Source: Streptomyces sp. NBC_01232
GTDB lineage: Bacteria > Actinomycetota > Actinomycetes > Streptomycetales > Streptomycetaceae
Assembly (NCBI RefSeq): GCF_035989885.1
Contig: NZ_CP108518.1
Location: 7,431,001 to 7,495,000, forward strand
Length of the DNA stretch: 64,000 nucleotides
Direction of reading: 5' to 3'
The notes under the pieces were generated by a model. It did no database searches and had not been told where the DNA came from. It saw only the letters and a list, made by a program, of their open reading frames with translations. The translations under genes were made by a program, and so were the position numbers. Each line of letters begins with the position of its first letter. Within the stretch, counting starts at the first letter, position 1. Shown piece after piece: positions 44,233 to 53,827 of this stretch.

Positions 44233-45679
44233 GTGGCCGTCGCTGTGGGGCCGCTCGCCGGAGGGGACCCGGGCCGGTACGCGGTGCTCGCGGCGGCCCT
44301 CGCCGTGGTCGTCGGTCTGGTGTCCCTGGTTGCCTGGGCCGTGCGCCTCGGCTTCCTCGCCGACCTGCTCACGCGGCCCGTGCTCGTCGGCTACCTCGCC
44401 GGTGTCGCACTGATCATGATCGTCGACCAGCTGCCCCGGCTCACCGGGGTACGAGCCACTGGTTCGGGATTCTTCGCGCAGCTGCGCACCTTCGCCCTCG
44501 ACATCTCCCACGTCCACTGGCCGACCGTCTGCCTGGGCGCTGTCGTCCTCGTCCTGCTCCTGGTGGCACCGGGGTACTGGCGGCTGGTTCCGCGTCCCCT
44601 GCTCGCGCTTGTCTCCGCCACAGCCCTGGTGGCGGCCTTCGGGCTGGACGAGCGGTACGGGATCGCCGTGATCGGCTCCGTACCCTCCGGGCTGCCGGTG
44701 CCCGCACTGCCGTCCCTCGGTGACCTGCCGCAGCTGGTGATCCCGGCGCTGGGCGTCCTCCTCGTCGGCTACTCGGACGTGATCCTCACCGCCCGGGCCT
44801 TCGCCGACCGGGGTGATCCGCTCCCGCTGGACCCCAATCGCGAGCTGTTGGCCCTGGGGGCGGCGAACCTGGGGGCGGGCCTCATGCAAGGGTTCCCCGT
44901 CAGCAGCAGCGCCAGCCGCACTGCCCTGGCCCAGGCGGCGAAGGCACGGAGCCAGGCCTACTCCCTGTTCGCCGCATTCGCGGTCGTGCTGGTCCTCCTC
45001 TTCCCGGGGCCACTCCTCGCGCACACGCCGAGCGCCGTCCTCGGCGCCATCGTCGTGTATGCCGCCGTCCGGCTCGTCGAAGTGGGCGAGTTCCGGCGCC
45101 TCGCGGCCTTCCGCCGACGCGAACTGCTCCTGGCACTCGGATGTCTCCTGGGGGGTTCTGGCCCTCGGCATCCTGTCCGGCGTCCTCGTCGCCGTGACCC
45201 TGTCCGTGGTCGAGCTGCTGGCCCGGGTGGCCCGCCCGCACGACGCCGTGGAAGGCATGGTGCCCGGGCTCGCCGGCATGCACGACGTGGACGACTACCC
45301 GACGGCGCGGACGGTTCCGGGGCTGCTGATCTACCGCTACGACTCGCCGCTGTTCTTCGCCAACACGGAGAACTTCCGCCGTCGTGCCCTGGCAGCGGTC
45401 GACGATCAGAACTCTCCGACGCGATGGTTCGTCCTCAACACCGAGGCGAACGTGGAGGTGGACATCACGGCGCTGGACGCCGTGGACGCCCTCCGTCAGG
45501 AACTCGCGGACCGGGGTATCGTCCTCGCCCTGGCCAGGGTCAAACAGGAACTCCGCAAGGACCTGGACGCCTACGGCCTGACCGCCTCGGTGGGCGCCGA
45601 CCGTATCTATCCCACCCTGCCCACGGCTCTGGAGGCCTATCGGGCCTGGAGCCGCAGGGCAGGGTACGAGGCGGAATGA
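44233..45679 (+). pseudogene. SulP-family anion transporter gene, 5'-truncated and frameshifted
   Basis: Homology starts abruptly at VAVAVGPLAGGDPGRYAVLA; the first roughly 100 residues of a normal SulP, including the first helices, are missing. The membrane part continues with FLADLLTRPVLVGYLAGVAL and GFPVSSSASRTALAQAAKAR to LLLALGCLLG, then leaves frame at a run of six G (45150-45155). With five G it would continue VLALGILSGVLVAVTLSVVE and into a C-terminal STAS domain (YRYDSPLFFANTENFRRRAL). So there are two lesions, one perhaps a sequence error. It is 20 bp downstream of PPK2. The 145 bp after it are empty. Confidence 0.8.
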
Positions 45680-45824
45680 GCAGGACCTGCTGCCCCGAAG
45701 AGGGCCGCCCGGCACCTGCTCGTGACTGGGCTGGGGAGCGCATGCCGGGTGGTTCGGGTCGTCTCCGAGATCGTGTGCCACCTGCGCCGGGGCTGCTGCG
45801 TATGGCGGGGGCGGAGTCTTTGGC

Positions 45825-46664
45825 TCAGCATCCGGCGAAGCCGGGAGCCCATGTGAGCAGGATTCCGCTCGCTTCCGTGAGCGAGGTCCATCTCGGTTCA
45901 GTCGGTCGCTTCTCCAGTACCAGGACGGGACATACCCGATCGCCGGTGCGCCCGAGTCGCAGCTGATGGGCGTAGTCGAGGACCTGCCCGATCCCCAGAC
46001 GAATCTGCTGATCTTCATTCGCGCCGGTCAAGCTCTTCACCTCGGCAATGAAGACGTCATCGTCACGTGACCAACCGGCCTCGAATCGTGGGGCATTGCG
46101 CGCGTGCCCACGCGCCTCCACCTGCTGGCGGGCCACGTGCTCGATGAGTGCGGCGATCGTTGCCTCGTGAGCCCTGGTACCCCTGTCGAGGTGATCGAGG
46201 TCGAGCGACAGGGCACCGGGCTCGTGCTGCCCGACCTCGCGCTGGTGAAGGGGGCCGCCCAGGATCCCGTCTCCGGAACGGGAAAGGACGAAGACGCCGT
46301 CGTCCGTGCCCTGAGCCCGTTGCAACTCTCTGCAGGGCGCCGGACATCCATCGATCAAGTCGACGAATCCGTCCCCGTCCACCACGCATACGTGATGTCC
46401 TTGCTCGCGTTCCCGGGCGGCGAGGACGAGTTTCCTGCTGTACTCCCGGTGCGAGTCGGTTACGAGTTGACTGGCGAGATCGCCGTGGACGACGACAGTG
46501 ATCTTGCGGGAGAAGTCCGGCTTGGAATTCGCGCCGAACTGCCGGATCATCTCCTCGCAGTCCTTTCGGATGACCCATTCGCCATCCATCAGGACTTTGC
46601 CGGTGAAGCACAGAGTTTGCTCACTCAGTGTATGAACCCAGCCGTCGCAGGGTTTGGTATCCAT
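45825..46664 (-). CDS. BRCT-domain protein with a possible PD-(D/E)xK nuclease-like C-terminus
   Basis: A 279-residue protein. ATG 46664 follows GGAGAGG. The N-terminus (about 14-108) looks like a BRCT domain of the ligase/DNA polymerase III type: LSEQTLCFTGKVLMDGEWVI, IRQFGANSKPDFSRKITVVV and KLVLAAREREQGHHVCVVDG. The C-terminus has an acidic run, then FIAEVKSLTGANEDQQIRLG (Glu208-x-Lys210) and a conserved-looking Gln/Tyr helix, then VCPVLVLEKRP, suggesting a PD-(D/E)xK nuclease core. The fusion would recognise and process DNA; this is inference. Base composition is lower in GC and codon use less biased than the neighbours, suggesting transfer. Confidence 0.7.
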   Translation of the reverse strand: MDTKPCDGWVHTLSEQTLCFTGKVLMDGEWVIRKDCEEMIRQFGANSKPDFSRKITVVVHGDLASQLVTDSHREYSRKLVLAAREREQGHHVCVVDGDGFVDLIDGCPAPCRELQRAQGTDDGVFVLSRSGDGILGGPLHQREVGQHEPGALSLDLDHLDRGTRAHEATIAALIEHVARQQVEARGHARNAPRFEAGWSRDDDVFIAEVKSLTGANEDQQIRLGIGQVLDYAHQLRLGRTGDRVCPVLVLEKRPTEPRWTSLTEASGILLTWAPGFAGC

Positions 46665-47291
46665 GAGACCTCTCCATGTATCGCGCAATTTGCCGAATTG
46701 TTACGGCGCCCGCTTGTGCGCCGTGGAATTGCGAGGGTGAGTTCCCATTGCCGGGGCGTCTCGTGGGATGCCGAGGCCGACGGCACCGGATGGGTGCTGG
46801 CCTGCCCGAGCAGTTTGTTCCGGGCTACCTGGAGTCCTCACGTGGCCCAACGATGTAGCGGCTGGATGGTCACCTGGCTGCAAGAAGTCCGGATCGCGCT
46901 GCCGACTTCGACGCTGGCGAAGACCCTCAGGGTGCTCTCGACGTCTGTGCCGCCGTGGACCGGTTCGGCGGGGCGGTCGTGGAGGTCGTCGGCTGTACGT
47001 GCCGGGCACCGGCCGCACGCAGACCTCTGACCGCGGGTGTCCCTCGCCCCGCCGCGTTCGGTTCCAGACCGTCGCCATACAGGGCCGAAGGGCCCTGCGA
47101 AGCGACCGAACGGGACCTCCCGGAGAGTGCCGACCGGCCCGTCACCAGGGACTGTTGCCGCCGGGCATGAGGGGGCGCGAGTGACAGAGTTCAAGTGCTC
47201 CCCGAGGCGCCCCGAGAAGACGCCCGGCCGGGCGCACATCCCATTACGGCGCCCGTCGAGCGCACCTTCCGTCTCACCTCCGGGGGACCCC
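46665..47291. other. 627-bp region between the BRCT gene and arcA
   Basis: The first 100 bp are clearly AT-richer than the surroundings and probably hold the BRCT gene promoter. From about 46760 to 47030 short open frames exist in several registers, but none has a start with ribosome site, consistent codon bias or a recognisable family. The last 210 bp carry the boxes before arcA. I see no RNA gene. Confidence 0.5.
47082..47140. promoter_or_regulatory. Candidate DevR/OsdR-type boxes upstream of arcA
   Basis: GGGCC-GAAG-GGCCC (47082-47095) has perfect arms. GTGCC-GACC-GGCCC (47127-47140) follows 45 bp later, with a GGGAC half-site at 47112 between. The nearest is 152 bp from the arcA start, further than usual. 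Confidence 0.5.
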
Positions 47292-48515
47292 ATGACGTTT
47301 CACGTCGACTCCGAGACCGGCCGGCTGAAGCAGGTCATCCTGCACCGCCCCGACCGCGAACTGACACGCCTCACACCCACCAACAAGGACGAGCTCCTCT
47401 TCGACGAGGTGCTGTGGGCCAAGCGCGCCCGCGACGAGCACGACGCGTTCGCCGACGTCCTGCGGGACCGCGGAGTGCGCGTGCACCTCCTGGCGGACCT
47501 GCTCACCGAGACGTTGGACGGCATCGAGGCGCGGCAGCTCGTGCTGGACCGGGTCTTCGACGAACGCGAGTTCGGCATCCTCGGCACCGACCGGCTCCGC
47601 ACGCACTTCGACTCCCTGGAGCCGGCCGCCCTGACCGCCTGCCTCATCGGCGGCGTCACCAAGGCGGAACTGCTCGAGCGCACGGGCCCGATACCGAGCG
47701 TACGACTGCACGCCATGGCGCCCGACGACTTCCTCCTCGCGCCGCTGCCCAACCATCTGTTCACCCGCGACACCTCGTGCTGGGTGTACGACGGCGTGAG
47801 TGTCAACCCGATGAACAAGCGGGCACGGCGTCGTGAAACGGTTCACTTCGAAGCCCTCTACCAGCACCACCCCCTCTTCGCGAAGGGGGAGTTCCACCGG
47901 TGGGCCGACGGGCAGGCGGCCTATCCCGCCACCATCGAGGGCGGCGACGTCCTGGTCATCGGCAACGGCGCGGTGCTCGTCGGCATGAGCGAGCGCACCA
48001 CGCCTCAGGCCGTGGAGAATCTCGCCCTGCGCATGTTCGCGGCGGGTTCCGCTCAGCGGGTCGTGGCCGTCAGCCTGCCGAAGAGCCGCAGCTTCATGCA
48101 CCTCGACACGGTCATGACGATGGTCAGCGGCGACACCTTCACCCGATACGCAGGCCTCGGCATGCTGCCTTCCTCCACGATCGAACCGGGGACCGGCGGG
48201 GAGGGGCTGAGGGTCACCGACCACGCCCTCGAGGACATGGACCGGGCCATCGCCGACGCGCTGGGTCTGCCGTCCATCAACGTCCTCACCCCGAGCCAGG
48301 ACCTGCGGTCCGCCGAGCGGGAGCAGTGGGACGACGGCTGCAACGTGCTGGCCGTGGAGCCCGGCGTGGTCGTCGCCTACGAGCGCAACGTGACCACCAA
48401 CACCCACCTGCGCAAGAGCGGCATCGAGGTGATCACCGTGCGAGGCAGCGAACTCGGCCGGGGTCGTGGCGGCCCGCGGTGCATGACCTGCCCCATCGAG
48501 CGCGAGGCCGCCTGA
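47292..48515 (+). CDS. arcA: Arginine deiminase
   Basis: A 407-residue enzyme converting arginine to citrulline and ammonia, the first step of the ADI pathway. Active-site segments are [54 protein letters not shown] and nucleophile Cys397 in [15 protein letters not shown]. Length is normal. ATG 47292 is preceded by GGGGGA. It heads arcA-arcB-arcC-arcD on the plus strand. ADI yields one ATP per arginine without oxygen and releases ammonia, which protects against acid. Confidence 0.96.
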   Translation: MTFHVDSETGRLKQVILHRPDRELTRLTPTNKDELLFDEVLWAKRARDEHDAFADVLRDRGVRVHLLADLLTETLDGIEARQLVLDRVFDEREFGILGTDRLRTHFDSLEPAALTACLIGGVTKAELLERTGPIPSVRLHAMAPDDFLLAPLPNHLFTRDTSCWVYDGVSVNPMNKRARRRETVHFEALYQHHPLFAKGEFHRWADGQAAYPATIEGGDVLVIGNGAVLVGMSERTTPQAVENLALRMFAAGSAQRVVAVSLPKSRSFMHLDTVMTMVSGDTFTRYAGLGMLPSSTIEPGTGGEGLRVTDHALEDMDRAIADALGLPSINVLTPSQDLRSAEREQWDDGCNVLAVEPGVVVAYERNVTTNTHLRKSGIEVITVRGSELGRGRGGPRCMTCPIEREAA

Positions 48516-48588
48516 CCACCCCTCCCGCGCCCCCGCGTCCCCGTCATCCGCCCGCCGCACACACCCCGTACGCATCAAGGAGCCCGCC

Positions 48589-49590
48589 ATGCACGACGAC
48601 CTGCACCAGCGCCCGTTCGTAAAGGAACTCGACTTCACTCCCGAGGAGTTCCGCCACCTGCTGGAACTCTCCGCCTCCATCAAGACGGCCCGCCGCGAGG
48701 GACGCGAGGAGCAGCGGCTGCGCGGAAAGAACATCGCCGTCATCTTCGAGAAGACGTCGACGAGGACCCGATGCGCCTTCGAAGTGGCCGCGCACCAGCA
48801 GGGCGCGCACGTGACGTACCTCGATCCGGCCGGCTCCCAGCTCGGACACAAGGAGTCCATCAAGGACACCGCACGCGTCCTCGGCCGCTATTACGACGGG
48901 ATCGAATACCGGGGCAGCGACCAGCGCCTGGTGGAGGAGCTGGCCCAGCACGCTGGCGTTCCGGTCTGGAACGGCCTGACGGACCAGTGGCACCCCACCC
49001 AGTCGCTCGCCGACGTGCTCACCATGTGGGAGCACACCGACAAACCGCTGAACCAGGTGTCCTTCGCCTACCTGGGCGACGCCAGGAACAACGTCGGCAA
49101 TTCCCTGCTGATCGTCGCGGCGATGCTCGGCATGGACGTACGCATGGTCGGCCCGCGATTCCTGCACAACGCCTCCGATGTCGTTGACCAGGCGCGGCGG
49201 GCGGCGGCCGTCAGCGGCGCGCGGATCACCCTGACCGAGGACGTGACCGAAGGCGTGGCCGGCGTCGACTTCGTCTACACCGACGTGTGGCTCTCCATGG
49301 GAGAGCCGCCGGAGATGTGGGACGAGCGCATAGCCCTGCTCAAGCCGTACCAGGTGACAGCGAAGACCCTGGAGGCGACGGGCAACCCGGCGGTCAAGTT
49401 CATGCACTGCCTTCCGGCCTTCCACAACAGCGACACCACCGTCGGCGCCAAGATCGCTGCGCGGACCGGCATGACCGCACTGGAGGTCACCGAGGAGGTG
49501 TTCGAGTCCTCGCACTCCATCGTGTTCGACCAGGCCGAGAACCGGCTCCACACCATCAAGGCCGTCCTCGTCGCCACCCTCGGCGACTGA
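48589..49590 (+). CDS. arcB: Ornithine carbamoyltransferase (catabolic)
   Basis: A 333-residue enzyme. In this operon it should phosphorolyse citrulline to ornithine and carbamoyl phosphate. It has the carbamoyl-phosphate motif [33 protein letters not shown], the ornithine loop VWLSMGEP and [21 protein letters not shown] 48589 has AAGGAG upstream; it begins 73 bp after arcA. Length and motifs are typical of catabolic OTCs. Confidence 0.96.
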   Translation: MHDDLHQRPFVKELDFTPEEFRHLLELSASIKTARREGREEQRLRGKNIAVIFEKTSTRTRCAFEVAAHQQGAHVTYLDPAGSQLGHKESIKDTARVLGRYYDGIEYRGSDQRLVEELAQHAGVPVWNGLTDQWHPTQSLADVLTMWEHTDKPLNQVSFAYLGDARNNVGNSLLIVAAMLGMDVRMVGPRFLHNASDVVDQARRAAAVSGARITLTEDVTEGVAGVDFVYTDVWLSMGEPPEMWDERIALLKPYQVTAKTLEATGNPAVKFMHCLPAFHNSDTTVGAKIAARTGMTALEVTEEVFESSHSIVFDQAENRLHTIKAVLVATLGD

Positions 49591-49623
49591 ACCGGCGTCC
49601 CCTCGACCTCCGGAGAACACGTC

Positions 49624-50559
49624 ATGCGTGTAGTCGTCGCATTGGGCGGCAACGCCCTGCTCCGCCGCGAGGAGCGGCCGGACGCCGCCGTGCAGCTCGC
49701 CAACATCCGCGCTGCCGTGTCCGCGCTCGCCCCCCTCGCGCACGAGCACGAACTCGTCATCACCCACGGCAACGGACCTCAGGTCGGCGTGCTCGCTCTC
49801 CAGAGCGCCGCCGACCGCTCCCTGAGCAACCCCTACCCCTTCGACGTCCTCGGCGCGGAGACCCAGGGCATGATCGGCTACTGGCTGCTCCAGTCCCTGC
49901 AGAACGCCCTGCCCGAACGGCAGGTCTGCGCCCTGCTCAACCAGACCCTCGTCTCCGCGGCCGACCCCGCCTTCACCGACCCGGCCAAATTCGTGGGCCC
50001 GGTCTACGACCGGACCGAAGCGGAGCGACTGGCCGCCGAACGCGGCTGGACGGTCAAGCAGGACGGCGCCCACTGGCGACGCGTCGTACCGTCCCCCCGT
50101 CCACAACGCGTCGTGGAGACCCGGCTCATCCGGCTGCTGCTCAACTCGGGAGCGGTGGCCGTGTGCGCCGGAGGCGGCGGCGTACCGGTGATCCGTGACG
50201 AACAGGGGCAGCTGACCGGCGTCGAAGCCGTGGTGGACAAGGACCTCACCGCCGCCCTCCTGGCCGAGGCGCTCGACGCCGACGCGCTCCTGCTGCTCAC
50301 GGACGTTCCCCACGTCTCGCTCGGCTACGGCACCCCCGGTGCCGAGCCCATCGGACGGACCACGCCCGCGGTCCTGAGAGCCCAGCAGTTCCCCGCCGGA
50401 TCCATGGGCCCCAAGGTCGACGCCGTGTGCCGGTTCGTCGAGCTCACCGGCGGCATGGCGGCCATCGGCGCTCTCGAGGACGCCCGAGCCATCCTCGACG
50501 GAGCCACCGGCACCGTCGTCACTCCCAGCGGCAGCTACCGCGAAGCCGCCACGACGTAA
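49624..50559 (+). CDS. arcC: Carbamate kinase
   Basis: A 311-residue amino-acid-kinase-fold enzyme forming ATP from carbamoyl phosphate and ADP. It has VVALGGNALLRREERPDAAV, VITHGNGPQVGVLALQSAAD, VCAGGGGVPVIRDE, VVDKDLTAALLAEALDADAL and FPAGSMGPKVDAVCRFVE. It lies 33 bp after arcB. This is the ATP-yielding step of the pathway. Confidence 0.96.
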   Translation: MRVVVALGGNALLRREERPDAAVQLANIRAAVSALAPLAHEHELVITHGNGPQVGVLALQSAADRSLSNPYPFDVLGAETQGMIGYWLLQSLQNALPERQVCALLNQTLVSAADPAFTDPAKFVGPVYDRTEAERLAAERGWTVKQDGAHWRRVVPSPRPQRVVETRLIRLLLNSGAVAVCAGGGGVPVIRDEQGQLTGVEAVVDKDLTAALLAEALDADALLLLTDVPHVSLGYGTPGAEPIGRTTPAVLRAQQFPAGSMGPKVDAVCRFVELTGGMAAIGALEDARAILDGATGTVVTPSGSYREAATT

Positions 50560-50572
50560 CACAGGACCTGAC

Positions 50573-52105
50573 ATGACTCTGCAGAGCGCACCCGCATCCC
50601 CGCAGCCGGCCCGGGCGAGAACGGACTCCGGCGCGCCCGACGCCCCGCGGCGGCGGCTTCGGTTCCCGTCCGCCTTCACCGTCCTGATCGCCGTCACCGT
50701 CGCAGTCTGGGCCCTGACGTTCGTCATCCCCGCCGGCCGCTACGACATCAAGGACGGCAGCCCCGTACCGGGCACCTACCACTCCGTAGAACTGACCACC
50801 GGATTCTGGGAGCGGCTCAAAGACCTGTTCCTCGCCCCGGTCAACGGGCTGTACGGCGTCACCGACGCCGGGACCGGCCTCACCGCACCCGGCGGGACCG
50901 GCTCCTTCGCGGGCGCGGCCGGCGTGTTCCTCTTCATCCTGGCCGTGGGCGCGTTCATCACCGTCACGATGCGCACCGGGGCACTCACGGCGGGAGTGGC
51001 ACGCCTCGCGCAGCGACTGCACCACCGCAGGACCCTGCTCCTCGTGGTCCTGCTGACGGTGTTCTCCCTCGGCGGGACCACGTACGGCATGGCCGAGGAA
51101 ACCCTCGGCTTCTACGGGCTGATGATCCCCCTGATGCTCGGCCTGGGCTACGACCGCATGGTCGCCGCGACGGTCGTCATGGTGGGAGCCGGGGTCGGCA
51201 CCCTTGCCTCGACCGTCAACCCCTTCGCCACCGGGGTGGCCTCCGACAGCGCCGGCATCGGCACGGGAGAGGGGATCGTCCTGCGACTGGTGATGTGGGC
51301 CTGTCTGACCGCGCTGGCAGCCGCATACGTCGTGCGCTACGCCCGCCGCGTCACCGAGGACCCCTCCCGGTCGCTGACACCCCTCACCGAGGACGACCTC
51401 CGCATCAAGGCCGAGGGCAGCGACGTGGCGAAGCTCACGAGCCGCCAGCGCACCGTCCTGTGCCTCTTCGCCGCCACCTTCCTCTTCATGATCTTCGCCG
51501 TCGTGCCCTGGTCAGATCTGCACGTCACCTTCCTGCCCACCCTCGGCTGGTACTTCCCCGAACTCGCCGCCCTGTTCATCGTCGCGGCGGTCGCCGTGGG
51601 GCTGATCGGCGGTCTGGGGGAGAAGGGCACGGTGGACGCCGTCACCGCCGGCGCAGGGGACTTCATCGGAGCGGCGTTGATCGTCATGCTGGCCCGGGGA
51701 GTCACGGTGATCATGAACAACGCCAGTGTCACCGACACCATCCTCGACGTCCTGCAGAGCGCGGTGGCCGACACATCCTCCGGCGTGTTCGCCGTACTGA
51801 TGTTCGCGGTGAACCTCCCGCTGGCCTTCTTCGTCCCCTCCTCGTCCGGCCACGCGGCGCTCGCCATGCCCATCCTCGCCCCCCTGGCCGACTTCGCCGG
51901 AGTGAGCCGAGCCCTGGTGGTGACCGCGTACCAGTCGGCTTCCGGATGGGTGAACCTCGTTACGCCCACCTCAGCCGTCGTCATGGGAGGCCTCGCCCTT
52001 GCCAAGATCCGCTACGACCGGTACCTGCGCTTCATGGCACCACTGATGGGTGCTCTGCTGGTGGCCGTCGCCGGATTCCTCGCACTCGGTGCGGCAGTGC
52101 GCTGA
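50573..52105 (+). CDS. YfcC/DcuC-type transporter, probable arginine/ornithine exchanger
   Basis: A 510-residue membrane protein with about 12 helices of the YfcC (C4-dicarboxylate anaerobic carrier-like) family. It has a first helix FPSAFTVLIAVTVAVWALTF, SLGGTTYGMAEETLGFYGLM and LAFFVPSSSGHAALAMPIL. It starts 13 bp after arcC. Members of this family next to arc genes are often annotated as arginine/ornithine antiporters (ArcD2-like), which would let ornithine export drive arginine import. The substrate is inferred from position, not sequence. Confidence 0.85.
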   Translation: MTLQSAPASPQPARARTDSGAPDAPRRRLRFPSAFTVLIAVTVAVWALTFVIPAGRYDIKDGSPVPGTYHSVELTTGFWERLKDLFLAPVNGLYGVTDAGTGLTAPGGTGSFAGAAGVFLFILAVGAFITVTMRTGALTAGVARLAQRLHHRRTLLLVVLLTVFSLGGTTYGMAEETLGFYGLMIPLMLGLGYDRMVAATVVMVGAGVGTLASTVNPFATGVASDSAGIGTGEGIVLRLVMWACLTALAAAYVVRYARRVTEDPSRSLTPLTEDDLRIKAEGSDVAKLTSRQRTVLCLFAATFLFMIFAVVPWSDLHVTFLPTLGWYFPELAALFIVAAVAVGLIGGLGEKGTVDAVTAGAGDFIGAALIVMLARGVTVIMNNASVTDTILDVLQSAVADTSSGVFAVLMFAVNLPLAFFVPSSSGHAALAMPILAPLADFAGVSRALVVTAYQSASGWVNLVTPTSAVVMGGLALAKIRYDRYLRFMAPLMGALLVAVAGFLALGAAVR

Positions 52106-52124
52106 ATCGCTACGGGGCAGGCCA

Positions 52125-52160
52125 GTGGCCGGCTGGTCGGGACACCGACCAGCCGGCCAC
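52125..52160 (+). terminator. Strong hairpin terminator after the arc operon
   Basis: A perfect 16-bp stem (arms 52125-52140 and 52145-52160, GTGGCCGGCTGGTCGG and its complement) with a GACA loop begins 20 bases after the transporter stop. No T-run follows, as is common in streptomycetes. Confidence 0.8.
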
Positions 52161-52808
52161 CGTCGTGTGCCCAGCACGAGGCGGACCTGTGGGCTCCGCC
52201 GGACGGCGCCAAACAGGGCCCAGGGCGCTCCTCTGAGCCGCGACCGTGAGCTCCGGCAGGGCATGGTGTCCGTGGCCGCTCAGGGACGTGGGGACTCATG
52301 CCCGGACTGCCGGCCATCGGAGCAACTGCACGGGCGTGATTCCCATCCTCGCTGTGGACTGGCGGTGCGACAGCGCCGACGGGGCACTGGTGGGGCGCTC
52401 GCCCCACCGGATGGCCGTCTCACTGCGGCTGCTGATGCAGATACGCTCGCGGCGTCGGGCGGCCACCCATCGGGGTTGGCAGGCCTGAGAGTTGCGTCGG
52501 CGCAGGCGGGCGGGCAAGGCCTGCACGGACGCTTTGGTTGAGGTGGTGGGGACGGGCGGGAACTGCCGCAACGGTCCTTCCCGGCCGGCCTGTGGACCCG
52601 GACCGACCGCCCCATCGCGCCCCTCGCCGCGGTGGCTTCCGTCTTTTCCACCCGGTACGACAAGCAACGCACCGACCACTGCGGTCGCAGCACACCAGGA
52701 GCCCTCGTCGCGCAGCTGCGCGACGAGGGCTCCTGGTGTCAAGGGGCGACGGCGTCCGTCGGGGGACCGCAGCCGGGGTGTATCCGTCCTCGGTGAGGCT
52801 CGCGACGA
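52161..52808. other. 648-bp gap between convergent genes
   Basis: Several overlapping frames are open here, as everywhere in such GC-rich DNA, but none has a plausible start, ribosome site or family resemblance. One frame at 52246-52488 is the least unlikely but is not supported. The only clear structure is the long palindrome at 52692-52739. Confidence 0.5.
52692..52739. repeat. Perfect 24-bp palindrome without loop
   Basis: The two 24-bp arms (52692-52715 and 52716-52739) are exact reverse complements with no spacer; the centre reads CGCAGCTGCG. It lies 70 bp before the end of the USP gene on the minus strand and 586 bp after the arc operon. It could act as the terminator for the minus-strand USP message or be a dispersed chromosomal palindrome. 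Confidence 0.85.
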
Positions 52809-53741
52809 TCAGAGATGAGGGACGACCGCCACGGGCGTCGTGGCGTGGTGCAGCACTGCGTGGGTGACCGGGCCGATGTGCGCTCCGACCGCCGCCCGGC
52901 GTATGCGCCGTCCGACGATCAGCAGCGAGGCTTCCTTCGACGCTTCCACAAGGTGGCCCGCGGGCCGTCCCACCAGGCACTGCTCCTTGACCTCGACCTG
53001 GGGGAACTTGCCGCGCCACGACCGCAGTACGTCGGTGAGCGCGCTTGCCCGGCGCAGTCCCAGCGCGACGCCGTGGCCGGGGTCGGCCGCCGCAGGGTCG
53101 TACCCTTCGACCACCGGTACGCTCCAGCCGTGCACGACCCGCAGGGTGGCCGCTCGGGCAGCGGCGGCTTCGAAGGCGTACGCGAGCAGCTCGTCGCACG
53201 GCCTGGAGAGGTCGAGGCCGAGCACCACGTCGAGGCACTGCCCCTTGCGGTCCCCGTGGTCGCCCGTCCCGGGGAGCGGTTCACACTCGGCCCGTTCCCC
53301 GGCCCGTACGGCGACGACCGGACGCTCGGCGTGCGCGATGACAGGCAGGGACACCGATCCGGTCAGGAAGCCGGCCAGGCCACCCAGCCCTCGTGAACCC
53401 ACGACCAGGACTTCCGCCTTCTCTGCGGCGGACAGCAACACCTCCGCGGGGCGGCCGTGCACCTGCTCGACGCTGATCTCCAGGCCGGGGTACGCCGCCC
53501 GCAGCCGGTCGGACGCGTCGTGGGTGACCTGCTCGGCGTAGTGCTGTGCGGCGGTCGCCCCCTCACAGGGCGTGGTGTCCAGGCCGGTGAACGGGGCGTG
53601 GGCGAAAGCCCGTGACCAGTCCTGCCAGACGTGCAAGAGGTGCAGGGGCAGACGGCGCATGTGCGCCTCGTGGGCGGCCCAGTCCGCGGCGGCCAGCGAC
53701 TCGGCCGAGCCGTCCACAGCGGCGATAACGGTACGTGACAT
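52809..53741 (-). CDS. Universal stress protein, tandem USP domains
   Basis: A 310-residue protein, longer than its siblings because of an insertion at about 48-66 in domain 1 and another before domain 2. It begins MSRTVIAAVDGSAESLAAAD, has the full ATP motif GSRGLGGLAGFLTGSVS, and domain 2 has VGRRIRRAAVGAHIGPVTHA. ATG 53741 follows GGAGGA. A fair DevR-type site lies 48 bp upstream. The HPF gene lies upstream on the same strand. Confidence 0.93.
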   Translation of the reverse strand: MSRTVIAAVDGSAESLAAADWAAHEAHMRRLPLHLLHVWQDWSRAFAHAPFTGLDTTPCEGATAAQHYAEQVTHDASDRLRAAYPGLEISVEQVHGRPAEVLLSAAEKAEVLVVGSRGLGGLAGFLTGSVSLPVIAHAERPVVAVRAGERAECEPLPGTGDHGDRKGQCLDVVLGLDLSRPCDELLAYAFEAAAARAATLRVVHGWSVPVVEGYDPAAADPGHGVALGLRRASALTDVLRSWRGKFPQVEVKEQCLVGRPAGHLVEASKEASLLIVGRRIRRAAVGAHIGPVTHAVLHHATTPVAVVPHL

Positions 53742-53788
53742 GATTCCTCCGGGTGAGGGGTCTTCGGGTGGTTTGCGGCACTGGTCCG

Positions 53789-53802
53789 GGGACCGGCGGC
53801 CG
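53789..53802. promoter_or_regulatory. Candidate DevR/OsdR-type box
   Basis: GGGAC-CGGC-GGCCG lies 48 bp before the USP start at 53741. The first arm is consensus and the second has one mismatch. The region between USP and HPF is only 86 bp. Confidence 0.35.
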
Positions 53803-53827
53803 GGCGCGCGGCGTCGCCTGGAACGTG

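Noticed and set aside
52246..52488. An 80-codon plus-strand frame in the gap after the arc operon.
   Set aside because: No ribosome site, no recognisable family, and competing frames of the same length on both strands.
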